Assembly (NCBI GenBank): GCA_026400275.1
Contig: JAPLPK010000067.1
Location: 17,195-81,194, forward strand
Reading direction: 5' to 3'
Length of the DNA: 64,000 bases
From: Burkholderiales bacterium
GTDB taxonomy: Bacteria > Pseudomonadota > Gammaproteobacteria > Burkholderiales > Burkholderiaceae_C
The notes below the pieces were generated by a model. That model ran no database searches, was not told the origin of the DNA, and saw nothing but the letters and a program-made list of their open reading frames with translations. Made by a program: the position numbers and the translations under genes. Shown here piece by piece: positions 46,896 to 56,035 of this stretch. The number at the start of each line of letters is the position of its first letter. The first letter of the stretch is position 1.

Positions 46896-47867
46896 ATGAA
46901 AAACACACTCAAACTGGGCTTCTTGGCCGCCGCGCTGGTTTCCACCTTCTCCGCTTGGGCCGATCCGGCCATCATTTTTGACATGGGTGGCAAGTTTGAC
47001 AAATCCTTCAACCAAAGCGCCTATGAAGGCATGGAGCGCTGGAAGAAGGAAACCGGCAAGCCCTACCTCGAATTCGAAGTCGCCAACGAAACCCAGCGCG
47101 AGCAAGCCATCCGCCGCATGGCCGAGCGCGGTGCCAGCCCCATCATTGGCATCAGCTTCAGCCAGGCTTCTGCCATGGCCAAGGTGTCCAAGGAATTCCC
47201 CAAGCTGCAATTCGCCATCATCGATGACGTGGTGGAAGCACCCAACGTGCAGTCGGTAGTGTTCAAGGAACACGAAGGCAGCTTCCTGGTCGGCATGTTG
47301 GCCGCAGAAGCCAGCAAGACCGGCAAGGTCGGTTTTGTGGGCGGCATGGACATTCCGCTGATCCGCAAATTCCAGTGCGGCTACGAACAAGGCGCCAAGT
47401 ACGCCAACCCCAAGGTGGAAACCTTTGCCAACATGACCGGCACCACCGGTGCTGCCTGGAACGACCCAGGCCGTGGCGGCGAGCTGACCAAGTCCCAGTT
47501 TGCCAAGGGCGCTGACGTGGTGTTCGCCGCTGCCGGCGGTACTGGCATTGGTGTGTACCAGGCAGCCAAAGATGCCGGCAAACTCGCCATCGGTGTGGAC
47601 AGTAACCAGAACTATGTGCAACCCGGCACCATGCTGTCCTCCATGGTCAAGCGCGTGGACGTGGCGGTGTACAACATCCTGAAGAACTACAAGGCCGGTG
47701 TGACCTCCTTGGGCTTGAAGGAAGACGGTGTGGGCTACTCCATGGACGAGTTCAACGCCAAGCTGGTGACGCCCGAGATGAAGAAGAAGGTCGATGCCGC
47801 CAAGGCCGACATCGTCAGCGGCAAGATCAAGGTCGTGGACTACATGACCGCCAACGCTTGTAAGTAA
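46896..47867 (+). CDS. BMP-family ABC substrate-binding protein (nucleoside type)
   Basis: 323 residues with a signal peptide (MKNTLKLGFLAAALVSTFSAWA). The mature start PAIIFDMGGKFDKSFNQSAYEGMERW and the FADVVFAAAGGTGIGVYQAAK-like region are typical of BMP (PnrA/Med) proteins, which bind purine or pyrimidine nucleosides. It heads a complete importer: ATPase and two permeases follow. Together with psuK/psuG upstream it suggests uptake of pseudouridine or other nucleosides. Confidence 0.95.
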   Translation: MKNTLKLGFLAAALVSTFSAWADPAIIFDMGGKFDKSFNQSAYEGMERWKKETGKPYLEFEVANETQREQAIRRMAERGASPIIGISFSQASAMAKVSKEFPKLQFAIIDDVVEAPNVQSVVFKEHEGSFLVGMLAAEASKTGKVGFVGGMDIPLIRKFQCGYEQGAKYANPKVETFANMTGTTGAAWNDPGRGGELTKSQFAKGADVVFAAAGGTGIGVYQAAKDAGKLAIGVDSNQNYVQPGTMLSSMVKRVDVAVYNILKNYKAGVTSLGLKEDGVGYSMDEFNAKLVTPEMKKKVDAAKADIVSGKIKVVDYMTANACK

Positions 47868-47945
47868 GCACACCCCCAGGCTACACACTTCGTGTTTTCG
47901 CCAACCCCCTTGCAGGGGGCGAACCCAGTGGCCCGGCGGAGCCGG
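47868..47945 (+). repeat. GC-rich dispersed element, copy 3
   Basis: CACACCCCCAGGCTACACACTTCG...TTCGCCAACCCCCTTGCAGGGGGCGAACCCAGTGG fills most of the 132-base gap between the binding-protein and ATPase genes. The C5/G5 hairpin may reduce downstream expression relative to the binding protein. It matches copies 1 and 2. Confidence 0.75.
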
Positions 47946-47999
47946 TTCCACGGGTTCTCTGGCGGGACACAGTTGTAGCCCTCGGCATCTCGGATTTCC

Positions 48000-49565
48000 A
48001 TGACAACCCAACAATCTTCTGTGGTGGATGCGACCGCTGTGCACATGGCGGGCATCAGCAAGCGTTTTGGCGCTGTGCGGGCCAATGATGGCGTGGACTT
48101 GCGCGTGCGTTCTGGCACGGTGCACGGCATCGTGGGCGAGAACGGCGCGGGCAAAAGCACGCTGATGTCCATCTTGTATGGCTTCTACAGTGCCGACAGC
48201 GGCAGCATCGAAGTCTTTGGCCAGCCGGCCCGCATCCGCAATGCGCATGAAGCCATCGCGCTGGGCATTGGCATGGTGCACCAGCACTTCATGCTGGTGG
48301 ACACGCTGACCGCGCTGGAAAACGTCATGCTGGGCGCCGAGCCCCACGCTCTGTTGAGCAAAGCAGAGAGCATCGTGCGTAGCAAGCTGGGCGCGCTGAT
48401 GCAATCTACTGGCCTGCACGTGGACCTGGACGCCACGGTGGACCAGCTTTCCGTCGGCGACCGCCAGCGCCTGGAAATTTTGAAGGCGCTGTACCGGGGC
48501 GCCAAGATTCTGATCCTGGATGAGCCCACCGCCGTGCTCACCCCACAGGAAACCGAACAACTGTTCGAGGTGCTGGCGCGCCTGCGCACGCAGGGCACCA
48601 CCATCTTGCTGATCACCCACAAGCTCAAGGAAGTGATGCGCTTGTGTGACCAGGTCACCGTCATGCGCAGCGGGCGCGTGGTGCATGAATGTGCCATTGC
48701 CCAGGCCTCGGTGGAGATACTGGCCGAAGCCATGGTGGGCCGCAAAGTGAATATGGGCCGCCAGGGCGATGCGGCCATCGCATTGGGTGCGGTGCTGCTG
48801 CAGGTACGCGGGCTGGTGGTGCGCGACGCGCTGCAAGTGACCCGTCTGCAAGACTTTGACCTGAGCCTGCGTGCCGGCGAAATCGTCGGCGTGGCCGGCG
48901 TTGCTGGCAACGGCCAGAGCGAGCTGCTGGAGGTCTTGTCCGGCCTGCTGGCCCCTAGCGCGGGCGAACTGCAGCTGGGTGGCCGCAGCTTCACCCCTGG
49001 CCAGTGGCTTACACCGGGTGTAGCGCGTAGTTTGGGCCTGGCCCATGTGCCCGAAGACCGGCACGCCCGCGCCATGGTGATGAGCTTTGCCGCCTGGGAG
49101 TCTGCGGTGCTGGGCTACGAGGCCCTGCCCGAATACAGCAGCGCAGGGGGCTGGATGCGCCACGGCGCGATGCGCGCGGCCACGGCGGCCATGATGGAGC
49201 GCTTCGATGTGCGTCCTCGCAACCCGGACCTGGTCAGCTCTAAATTCTCTGGCGGCAACCAGCAAAAGCTGGTGTTGGCGCGCGAGATTGGCCAGGCGCC
49301 CAAAGTGCTTCTGGTGGGCCAGCCCACGCGGGGCGTGGACATTGGCGCGATCGAATTCATCCACGCCCAGCTGCGCGCCATGCGCGATGCGGGCTGTGCC
49401 GTGCTGGTGGTGTCCAGCGAGCTGGACGAAATTTTGGCCCTGGCCGACCGCGTGCTGGTGCTGAACCAGGGCTGTGTGACGGGCGAGCTGCCGATTGCAG
49501 ACTGCAGCGAGGCCCGGCTGGGCCTGCTCATGGTGGAAACCAAAGAACAAGGATTGAAGGCATGA
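48000..49565 (+). CDS. Nucleoside-type ABC transporter ATPase (two ATPase domains)
   Basis: 521 residues in two ABC halves, as in sugar/nucleoside importers. The first half has Walker A GENGAGKSTLMSILYGFY and signature LSVGDRQRLEILKAL with Walker B ILILDEPTAVLTP. The second has GVAGNGQSELLEVL and FSGGNQQKLVLAREI. The degenerate second Walker A is usual for this family. It overlaps the first permease start by 4 bases (ATGA). Confidence 0.96.
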   Translation: MTTQQSSVVDATAVHMAGISKRFGAVRANDGVDLRVRSGTVHGIVGENGAGKSTLMSILYGFYSADSGSIEVFGQPARIRNAHEAIALGIGMVHQHFMLVDTLTALENVMLGAEPHALLSKAESIVRSKLGALMQSTGLHVDLDATVDQLSVGDRQRLEILKALYRGAKILILDEPTAVLTPQETEQLFEVLARLRTQGTTILLITHKLKEVMRLCDQVTVMRSGRVVHECAIAQASVEILAEAMVGRKVNMGRQGDAAIALGAVLLQVRGLVVRDALQVTRLQDFDLSLRAGEIVGVAGVAGNGQSELLEVLSGLLAPSAGELQLGGRSFTPGQWLTPGVARSLGLAHVPEDRHARAMVMSFAAWESAVLGYEALPEYSSAGGWMRHGAMRAATAAMMERFDVRPRNPDLVSSKFSGGNQQKLVLAREIGQAPKVLLVGQPTRGVDIGAIEFIHAQLRAMRDAGCAVLVVSSELDEILALADRVLVLNQGCVTGELPIADCSEARLGLLMVETKEQGLKA

Positions 49566-50692
49566 GCGCGACGAATACGGCCAAGCCCCTGCCGCGATGG
49601 GCCGATGTGTTCCTGCTGCCTGCGGTGAATTTGCTGATTGCGCTGCTGGTGGCCGGCGTGGTGGTGGCCCTGGTGGGCCAGAACCCACGCCAGGTGATGG
49701 AAGTGCTGGTGCACGGCGCCTTTGGCACGCAGCGGGGCTTAAGCTACACCCTGTACTACGCCACCACCTTCATCTTTGCCGGGCTGGCGGTGTCTGTCGC
49801 CTTTCACGGCGGCCTGTTCAACATCGGCGTGGAAGGCCAGGCCGTGGTGGGCGGGCTGGGTACGGGCCTGATTGCGCTGTGGCTGTCGCACAGTCTGCCA
49901 GCTGTGGTCATGCTGCCCTTGATGCTGCTGGCCGGCGTGCTGTTCGGCATGCTGTGGGCGGCCATACCCGGTTATTTGCAGGCCTACCGCCACAGCCATG
50001 TGGTGATCACCACCATCATGTTCAACTTTCTGGCGACCAGCCTGCTGGCCTATCTGCTGGTGAACCGGCTGAAGCCACCGGGCACCATGTCGGTAGAAAG
50101 TGCGCCCTTTGCCGATTCGGCCAAGCTGCCCGGCATGCAGCAGGCGCTGGCCTGGATAGGCGTGGACTGGCCGTCGTCGCCGCTCAATGTCAGCCTGTTC
50201 CTGGCCCTGGCAGCGGCGGTAGGCGTGTACTTTTTGCTCTGGCACAGCCGGGCCGGCTACCGCTTGCGGGCCGTGGGCTCCAGCGAAGGTGCTGCCTCGT
50301 ATGCGGGCATCAATGCCAAGCACCAGGTGGTGTTTGCCATGGCCTTGTCGGGCGGCCTGTCCGGCATGATCGGCATGAACGAAATCGCTGGCGTCAACGG
50401 CAAGCTGTTGCTGGACTTTGTGGCCGGTGCCGGCTTCACTGGCATTGCGGTGGCATTGATGGGGCGTAACCACCCGTTTGGCATCGTGCTGGCCAGCATC
50501 CTGTTTGGTGCGCTGTTCCAGGGCGGGGCCGAAGTGAGTTTTGATGTGCCCGGCTTCAGCCGCGACATGGTGGTGATGCTGCAAGGCTTCATCGTGATGT
50601 TCTCGGGTGCCATGGCCTATGTGTTCGCGCCCATGCTGTCTCGCGGTCTGGCCCTGTTGACCCCCAAGACCACAGGAGCCCAGCATGGATGA
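49562..50692 (+). CDS. Nucleoside-type ABC permease (first)
   Basis: 376 residues, polytopic, of the BPD_transp_2 family. Typical stretches are FAGLAVSVAFHGGLFNIGVEGQ and YRLRAVGSSEGAASYAGINAKHQVVFAMALSGGLSGMIGMNEIAGVNGKL. It pairs with the permease encoded next, which it overlaps by 8 bases, to form the membrane channel of the BMP-type importer. Confidence 0.95.
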   Translation: MSATNTAKPLPRWADVFLLPAVNLLIALLVAGVVVALVGQNPRQVMEVLVHGAFGTQRGLSYTLYYATTFIFAGLAVSVAFHGGLFNIGVEGQAVVGGLGTGLIALWLSHSLPAVVMLPLMLLAGVLFGMLWAAIPGYLQAYRHSHVVITTIMFNFLATSLLAYLLVNRLKPPGTMSVESAPFADSAKLPGMQQALAWIGVDWPSSPLNVSLFLALAAAVGVYFLLWHSRAGYRLRAVGSSEGAASYAGINAKHQVVFAMALSGGLSGMIGMNEIAGVNGKLLLDFVAGAGFTGIAVALMGRNHPFGIVLASILFGALFQGGAEVSFDVPGFSRDMVVMLQGFIVMFSGAMAYVFAPMLSRGLALLTPKTTGAQHG

Positions 50693-51653
50693 AGCCCTGA
50701 TTGCCGACCTGCTGGCGTCCACGCTGCGTATGGCCACGCCCCTGATCCTGTGCGCCCTGGCCGGCCTGCTGTCCGAACGCGCCGGCGTCATCGACGTGGG
50801 GCTGGAGGGCAAGATGCTGTTTGCCGCCTTCATCGCTGGTGCCAGCGGCGCCGCCTTTGGCTCCATCACGATCGCCTTGCTAGCCTCCATAGGCATCGCC
50901 GTGGCCTTGTCCTGGATGCATGGCTATGCCTGCGTCAGCCACCGGGGGGACCAGGTGGTGTCCGGTGTGGCCTTGAACATCATTGCCACGGGGCTGACGG
51001 TGGTGCTGGGCCTGGCCTGGTTCCACCAGGGCGGGCAGACACCTACCGTAGCCGATGGCGTGCGCCTGCACGCGCTGTGGCCCGGCGCGGCAGACGCCTT
51101 GCAAGGCATTCCCTTGGTCGGGCAGATCATCGGCCTAGGCCTGCTCAGCCACAACATCATGGTCTACTTGGCGCTGGCCTTGGTGGCGGCTGTGTGGTGG
51201 CTGGTGTACCGCACGCGTTTTGGCCTGCGCCTGCGCGCAGTGGGCGAAAACGCCCACATGGTGGATGCTGCCGGCGTCTCGGTGCTGCGCCTGCGCTACA
51301 CCGCGCTGACGCTGAACGGCATTCTGTGCGGCCTGGCCGGCAGCTATATGGTGCTGGCGCAGAACGCCTCGTTTGTGCCGCATATGACCGCCGGCCGTGG
51401 CTTCATGGCCCTGGCCGCCATGATCTTTGGCAACTGGCGCCCGGTGCGCGCGTTGTGGGCGTGCTTGTTGTTCGGCTTTCTGGATGCTATGGCCATCCGC
51501 CTGCAAGGCGTCAGCCTGCCCGGCGTGGGCGAGGTACCAGTGCAGGCCGTGCAGGCCTTGCCCTACCTGCTGACGGTGGTGCTGCTGGCCGGCTTCATCG
51601 GCAAGACAGCCGTGCCCAAGGCTTTGGGCCAGCCCTACGTGAAAGAGCGCTGA
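50685..51653 (+). CDS. Nucleoside-type ABC permease (second)
   Basis: 322 residues, polytopic, of the BPD_transp_2 family. It has AGLLSERAGVIDVGLEGKMLFAAF and FGLRLRAVGENAHMVDAAGVSVLRLRYTALTLNGILCGLAGSYM, as in the second permease of nucleoside importers. It overlaps the first permease gene and ends the operon, with a terminator 22 bases later. Confidence 0.95.
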   Translation: MDEALIADLLASTLRMATPLILCALAGLLSERAGVIDVGLEGKMLFAAFIAGASGAAFGSITIALLASIGIAVALSWMHGYACVSHRGDQVVSGVALNIIATGLTVVLGLAWFHQGGQTPTVADGVRLHALWPGAADALQGIPLVGQIIGLGLLSHNIMVYLALALVAAVWWLVYRTRFGLRLRAVGENAHMVDAAGVSVLRLRYTALTLNGILCGLAGSYMVLAQNASFVPHMTAGRGFMALAAMIFGNWRPVRALWACLLFGFLDAMAIRLQGVSLPGVGEVPVQAVQALPYLLTVVLLAGFIGKTAVPKALGQPYVKER

Positions 51654-51675
51654 AGCAGGTGCTTTCGAGCTGATT

Positions 51676-51715
51676 AAAAAGGGGTGTTCGCCAGTGGGGC
51701 GTGCACCCCTTTTTT
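51676..51715 (+). terminator. Rho-independent terminator after the BMP importer operon
   Basis: AAAAA-GGGGTG ... CACCCC-TTTTTT with a 17-base loop, 22 bases after the last permease stop. The A and T runs extend the stem. Confidence 0.8.
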
Positions 51716-51863
51716 CTTGGGGCGCACCCCATCTTTATGCGTGGGACTTGTGTTGAAGCAACGCTGGTGATTCGCGCATATCGATAGAAAAAGATAGCGC
51801 AAACGGCAGTGCTCTGACGGGCCAGAATGAATCGACATTCTTACCACGCACCGTGCCACCGCT

Positions 51864-52865
51864 ATGCCGTATTCACTTTCTCTGCTCGATAAGAGCCCCA
51901 TCCCGCCAGGTGCCAGCGCCGCCCAAGCATTGCAGCGTACCGTGGCGCTGGCCCAGCGCGCCGAAGAACTGGGCTACCGGCGCTTCTGGGTGGCAGAGCA
52001 CCATGGCAACCCGACCTTGGCCAGCAGCGCGCCCGAGGTGCTGATCGCCCACATCCTGGCCCGTACCACGCGTATCCGCGTCGGCTCCGGCGGCGTGATG
52101 CTGCAGCATTACAGCCCTTTCAAGGTGGCCGAGGCCTTCAAGCTGCTGGCCGCGCTGGCGCCTGGCCGTGTGGACCTGGGCGTCGGCAAGGCGCCGGGTG
52201 GGTTGCCGCTGGCCAGCCACGCATTGCAGTGGCTGCATGACGCAGCGCGTAAGCCCGACTTTGCGCAGCAACTGGCCGACCTGGATGCATTTTTGGAAGG
52301 AACCGTGATCGACGGCCATCCACTCAGCGGCGCTGTGGCCTACCCCACACCGCCTGAGCTGCCCGAGCGCATTCTGCTCGGCGGCAGTGCGGCCAGCGCC
52401 GAGTTGGCTGCGCGCCTGGGTTGGGACTTCACCTACGCTGGGCATTTCAATGCCGATCCGGCCAACATCGAGCGCTCGGTTGCGGCCTACCAGCAGGCCA
52501 CGGGCCGACCTGCGGCGCTGGCCTTATATGCCTTTGCCGCCGCAAGCAAGGACAAAGCCGAGCGTCTGGTGGGGGCGCTGCGCATCTTCAAACTGCACCT
52601 GTCCACTGGCCAGAGTGTGAATCTGCCGAGCGAAGAGGCCGCAGCCGAGTTTGCGCGCCAGGCCGGCGTGGCCGACTACCGCATTGAAGAGACGCGGCCT
52701 TACGTGCTCACCGGCAGGCCCGAGAGCGTGCGCCACGCGCTGGACGCCCTGAGCGCCCGCTACGGCATCCAGGAATTTGTCATCGACACCCCGGTGGTGG
52801 GCTTTGCCGACCGCTGGGCTTCCGTAGAGCTGCTGGCCGGCGCAGAGCACGCCATAGCTGCTTGA
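51864..52865 (+). CDS. LLM-class flavin-dependent oxidoreductase
   Basis: 333 residues of the bacterial luciferase-like fold. GYRRFWVAEHHGNPTLASSAPEVLIAHILARTTRIRVGSGGVMLQHYSPFKVAEAFKLLAALAPGRVDLGVGKAPGG is the type seen in LLM oxidoreductases (YhbW/MsnO8 style). It is the first gene of an eight-gene operon and has its own 210-base upstream region containing GAATG-AATCGA-CATTC. It probably uses reduced FMN and oxygen on a small sulfur or nitrogen compound. No flavin reductase is encoded nearby. Confidence 0.92.
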   Translation: MPYSLSLLDKSPIPPGASAAQALQRTVALAQRAEELGYRRFWVAEHHGNPTLASSAPEVLIAHILARTTRIRVGSGGVMLQHYSPFKVAEAFKLLAALAPGRVDLGVGKAPGGLPLASHALQWLHDAARKPDFAQQLADLDAFLEGTVIDGHPLSGAVAYPTPPELPERILLGGSAASAELAARLGWDFTYAGHFNADPANIERSVAAYQQATGRPAALALYAFAAASKDKAERLVGALRIFKLHLSTGQSVNLPSEEAAAEFARQAGVADYRIEETRPYVLTGRPESVRHALDALSARYGIQEFVIDTPVVGFADRWASVELLAGAEHAIAA

Positions 52866-52891
52866 TTTTTGACCCAGAACGAGACACCACC

Positions 52892-54238
52892 ATGGCACAG
52901 ACACCCATTCGCTTCGGCATCATGCTGCACGGCGCCGGCGGCCACATGAACGCCTGGAAGCACCCCAGCGGCCCGGCCGACGCTAGCGTCAACTTGGACT
53001 TCTACATCCGTACCGCTCAGAAGGCCGAAGCTGCAGGCATCGCCTTCGCCTTCGTGGCCGACGGGCTGTATATCAACGAGAAGTCGATACCGCATTTCCT
53101 GAACCGCTTTGAGCCCATTTCCATTCTGTCGGCGCTGGCGGCAGTGACCCGCAAGATCGGCCTGGCCGGCACCATCTCCACCTCGTACAGCGACCCGTTT
53201 ACCGTGGCGCGGCAGTTCGCCTCGCTGGACCTGATCAGCCAGGGCCGCGCTGGCTGGAACGTGGTCACCACGCCCCTCGAAGGCACGGCCAAAAACTACA
53301 GCCGCACGCACCCCGAGCATGCGCAGCGCTACCAGATCGCTGACGAATACCTGCAGGTCACACAAGGCCTGTGGGACAGTTGGGACGACGATGCCGTGGT
53401 GCGCAACCGCAGCACCGGCCAGTTCTTCGACAAGAGCAAGCTGCACACGCTGGACTTCAAAGGCCGCTTTTTCGAGGTCGCTGGCCCGCTGAACATCGGC
53501 CGCTCGCCCCAGGGCCAGCCGGTGATCTTCCAGGCAGGTTCATCTGACGCAGGCATTGGCCTGGCTGGCAAATACGCCGACGCGGTGTTCACCCATTCGC
53601 CCTCGTTGGAAGAAACCCGCAGCTTCTCGCGGCAGGTGAAGGCCAGCGCGATTGCCCAGGGCCGTGCCGGTTCCGACGTGAAGGTATTTCCCGGCATCGG
53701 CCCGGTGGTGGGCGCCACGCAGGCCGAGGCTGACGCCAAGTACCAGGCGATCCGCGAGCTGCTCAGCATCGACGAGGCCCTGGCCTACCTGGGCCGGTTT
53801 TTCGACCACCACGACTTCAGCCAGTACCCGCTGGACGCACCGTTCCCTGAGCTGGGTGACATCGGCAAAAACAGCTTTCGCTCCACCACCGACCGCATCA
53901 AGGCCGAGGCCGCGAAAAGCGGGCAGAGCTTGCGCGAGGTGGCGCTGGAAGTGGCTACGCCGAAGTCGCAGTTTGTCGGCACCGGCGAGCGCATTGCCGA
54001 TGAAATCATCCGCTGGATCGACGCCGAGGCGGCCGATGGCTTCATCCTCGGTTTCCCGGTGGTGGCGCAAGGCCTGGATGACTTCATTGCGCATGTGATC
54101 CCCGTGCTGGAAGCCCGTGGCCGCTATGAACGCACGCTGCCTGGCACCACCCTGCGGGACCACCTGGGTCTGCCGCGCAAGGCCAGCCGCTATGCCGAGC
54201 CCAGCAGCTCTGCGCACGCCGAACGGAAGGTAGCCTGA
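52892..54238 (+). CDS. NtaA/SnaA/DszA-family FMN-dependent monooxygenase
   Basis: 448 residues (start MAQTPIRFGIMLHGAGGHMNAW). Motifs of the NtaA/SnaA/SoxA/DszA group are clear: AGIAFAFVADGLYIN, FEPISILSALAAVTRKIGLAGTISTSYSDPFTVARQFASLDLISQGRAGWNVVTT and IFQAGSSDAGIGLAGKYADAVFT. These enzymes oxidise C-S or C-N bonds with reduced FMN. B. subtilis YxeK and YtnJ of this family cleave N-acetylated S-substituted cysteines. Here it is coupled by TGATG to an M20 amidohydrolase, matching that pathway. Confidence 0.93.
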   Translation: MAQTPIRFGIMLHGAGGHMNAWKHPSGPADASVNLDFYIRTAQKAEAAGIAFAFVADGLYINEKSIPHFLNRFEPISILSALAAVTRKIGLAGTISTSYSDPFTVARQFASLDLISQGRAGWNVVTTPLEGTAKNYSRTHPEHAQRYQIADEYLQVTQGLWDSWDDDAVVRNRSTGQFFDKSKLHTLDFKGRFFEVAGPLNIGRSPQGQPVIFQAGSSDAGIGLAGKYADAVFTHSPSLEETRSFSRQVKASAIAQGRAGSDVKVFPGIGPVVGATQAEADAKYQAIRELLSIDEALAYLGRFFDHHDFSQYPLDAPFPELGDIGKNSFRSTTDRIKAEAAKSGQSLREVALEVATPKSQFVGTGERIADEIIRWIDAEAADGFILGFPVVAQGLDDFIAHVIPVLEARGRYERTLPGTTLRDHLGLPRKASRYAEPSSSAHAERKVA

Positions 54239-55428
54239 TGCCGCGTGAAGAAGCTACCGACGTCCGCCGCGTGGAATCTCGCGTGGCGTCGTATATCAAC
54301 GAGTTCGTGGCATTGCGCCAGGACATCCACCAACACCCCGAGCTTTCTTTCAAAGAGCACCGAACCTCTGACATCGTGGCTGCGCGCTTGGCATCGTGGG
54401 GCTATGAAGTCACGCGTGGGATCGCAGGCACCGGTGTGGTCGGTAGTCTGCGCCGTGGCAACGGCAGCAAGACACTGGGTATCCGCGCCGATATGGACGC
54501 TCTGCCCATCCAGGAAGCCACCGGCCTGCCCTATGCCAGCGTGAATGCCGGCGTGATGCATGCGTGCGGCCATGATGGGCACACCGCCATCCTCCTGGCG
54601 GCGGCGCGCACGCTGGCCGAGGTGGGCCAATTCGACGGCCAGTTGCAGCTGATCTTCCAGCCGGCCGAGGAAACCGGCACGGGTGCCCGCAGGATGATTT
54701 CCGAGGGCCTGTTCGACCGCTTCCCGTGCGACGCAGTGTTTGGCTTGCACAACTGGCCGGGCGTGCCTGCCGGCCACCTGGGCTGCGTGGCCGGTCCCGC
54801 CATGGCCTCTATCGACCAGGCCGTCATCACCATTCGCGGCAAGGGCGGCCATGGTGCCGAGCCCCACCGCACGGTGGACCCGGTGGTCGTCAGCGCCCAC
54901 CTGATCACTGCGCTGCAGACCATTGTTTCGCGCAATGTGGACCCGCTGGATATGGGCGTGGTTACGGTGGGTTCGATCCACGGCGGATCGGCCTCGAATG
55001 TGATCCCTGACGCGGTGGAGCTGAAGCTGACCATGCGTTCCTTCCGTCCCGAAATCCGCAAGCTCTTGCAAGAGCGCGTACCCGCGCTGGCCAAGGCCCA
55101 GGCCGAGAGCTTTGGTGCCGAAGCCGAGGTGGACTACCAGCTGGGATTTCCGGCGGTGCTGAACCATGTGGACGAGACCGCGTTTGCCCGCAGCGTGGCC
55201 GAAGACACCTTCGGCGCCGGCCAGGTCGAGCCCGGCTTTCGCCCGCGTACCGCCAGCGAAGACTTCGCCTACATGCTGCAGGCGCGCAAGGGCAGCTATG
55301 TGTTTTTGGGCAACGGCGAAGGCGCTTCGCTGCACAGCCCGCGCTACAACTTTAACGACGCCGTGCTGGGCCTGGCCGCCACCTACTGGACCCGGCTGGC
55401 CGAGCGGTTTCTGGCACCCGCTGTATAA
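54238..55428 (+). CDS. M20-family amidohydrolase (N-acyl amino acid deacylase)
   Basis: 396 residues. Motifs of M20/peptidase D amidohydrolases are present: RQDIHQHPELSFKEHRT, GIRADMDALPI, MHACGHDGHTAILL and FQPAEETGTGARRMI. Binding of two metals by Cys, His and Glu in these motifs is known for the family. It should deacylate N-acetyl amino acids. With the neighbouring GNAT and monooxygenase it would remove the protecting acetyl group after C-S cleavage, as B. subtilis YxeP and SndA do. The start shares a base with the previous stop. Confidence 0.93.
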   Translation: MPREEATDVRRVESRVASYINEFVALRQDIHQHPELSFKEHRTSDIVAARLASWGYEVTRGIAGTGVVGSLRRGNGSKTLGIRADMDALPIQEATGLPYASVNAGVMHACGHDGHTAILLAAARTLAEVGQFDGQLQLIFQPAEETGTGARRMISEGLFDRFPCDAVFGLHNWPGVPAGHLGCVAGPAMASIDQAVITIRGKGGHGAEPHRTVDPVVVSAHLITALQTIVSRNVDPLDMGVVTVGSIHGGSASNVIPDAVELKLTMRSFRPEIRKLLQERVPALAKAQAESFGAEAEVDYQLGFPAVLNHVDETAFARSVAEDTFGAGQVEPGFRPRTASEDFAYMLQARKGSYVFLGNGEGASLHSPRYNFNDAVLGLAATYWTRLAERFLAPAV

Positions 55429-55444
55429 GCCAAGGAGACTTTCC

Positions 55445-56035
55445 GTGAGCGAAACATTCCTCTACACCCAACCGCACGATCCGGCCGCCCGGCCGCTGAT
55501 CGAGGCATTGACGCGCGAGTACGACACCCGTTACGGCGACATACCGCGCGCCGAGGGCGAGCCGAAAGAAATGGACCGCTACCCGCCCGAGGTGTTTGCG
55601 CCACCGCACGGCAACTTTGTGCTGCTGCTGCGCGATGGTGTGGCGATTGGCGGCGGCGCCTTCATGCGGCTGGACCCGCACACCGCCGAGTTCAAACGCA
55701 TCTGGACCCATGCCGAGTTGCGCCGCCAGGGCCTGGCCCGCAAGATCATGGTCGAGCTGGAGGCGCAGGCCGTGCGCCAGGGCTATAGCCGTGGCTACCT
55801 GACCACCGGCTTTCGCCAGCCCGAGGCGGTGGCGCTGTACCTGGGCCATGGCTACACGCCATTGTTCGATCTGGCGCAGGACCCGGCCACCATCGGCAGC
55901 CTGCCGTTCCAGAAGCTGCTGGTGCCCAGCGCCAAGGTCGAGTTTCAAGAGATCGTGGTCAAGCGCAGCGATCTGCTGCAAGGTGTACTCGCGCTGCGCG
56001 GCGCTGCGGCACTGGAAGGAGCCGTCGCACCATGA
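55445..56035 (+). CDS. GNAT-family N-acetyltransferase
   Basis: 196 residues, starting at GTG 55445 ([10 protein letters not shown]), with AAGGAG 7 bases upstream; the track ORF start lies inside the M20 gene. The acetyl-CoA segment is [27 protein letters not shown], followed by [21 protein letters not shown]. It is probably the acetylating enzyme for the substrate imported by the ABC system (YxeL/YtmI role); this rests on context. It overlaps the transporter gene start by 4 bases. Confidence 0.9.
   Translation: MSETFLYTQPHDPAARPLIEALTREYDTRYGDIPRAEGEPKEMDRYPPEVFAPPHGNFVLLLRDGVAIGGGAFMRLDPHTAEFKRIWTHAELRRQGLARKIMVELEAQAVRQGYSRGYLTTGFRQPEAVALYLGHGYTPLFDLAQDPATIGSLPFQKLLVPSAKVEFQEIVVKRSDLLQGVLALRGAAALEGAVAP

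Noticed and set aside
46794-49688. 964-aa minus-strand ORF opposite the BMP importer genes
   Set aside because: It is an antisense shadow caused by high GC at codon position 3. Its translation is rich in His, Gly, Gln and Ala with no domain pattern, while the plus strand encodes well-recognised ABC proteins.
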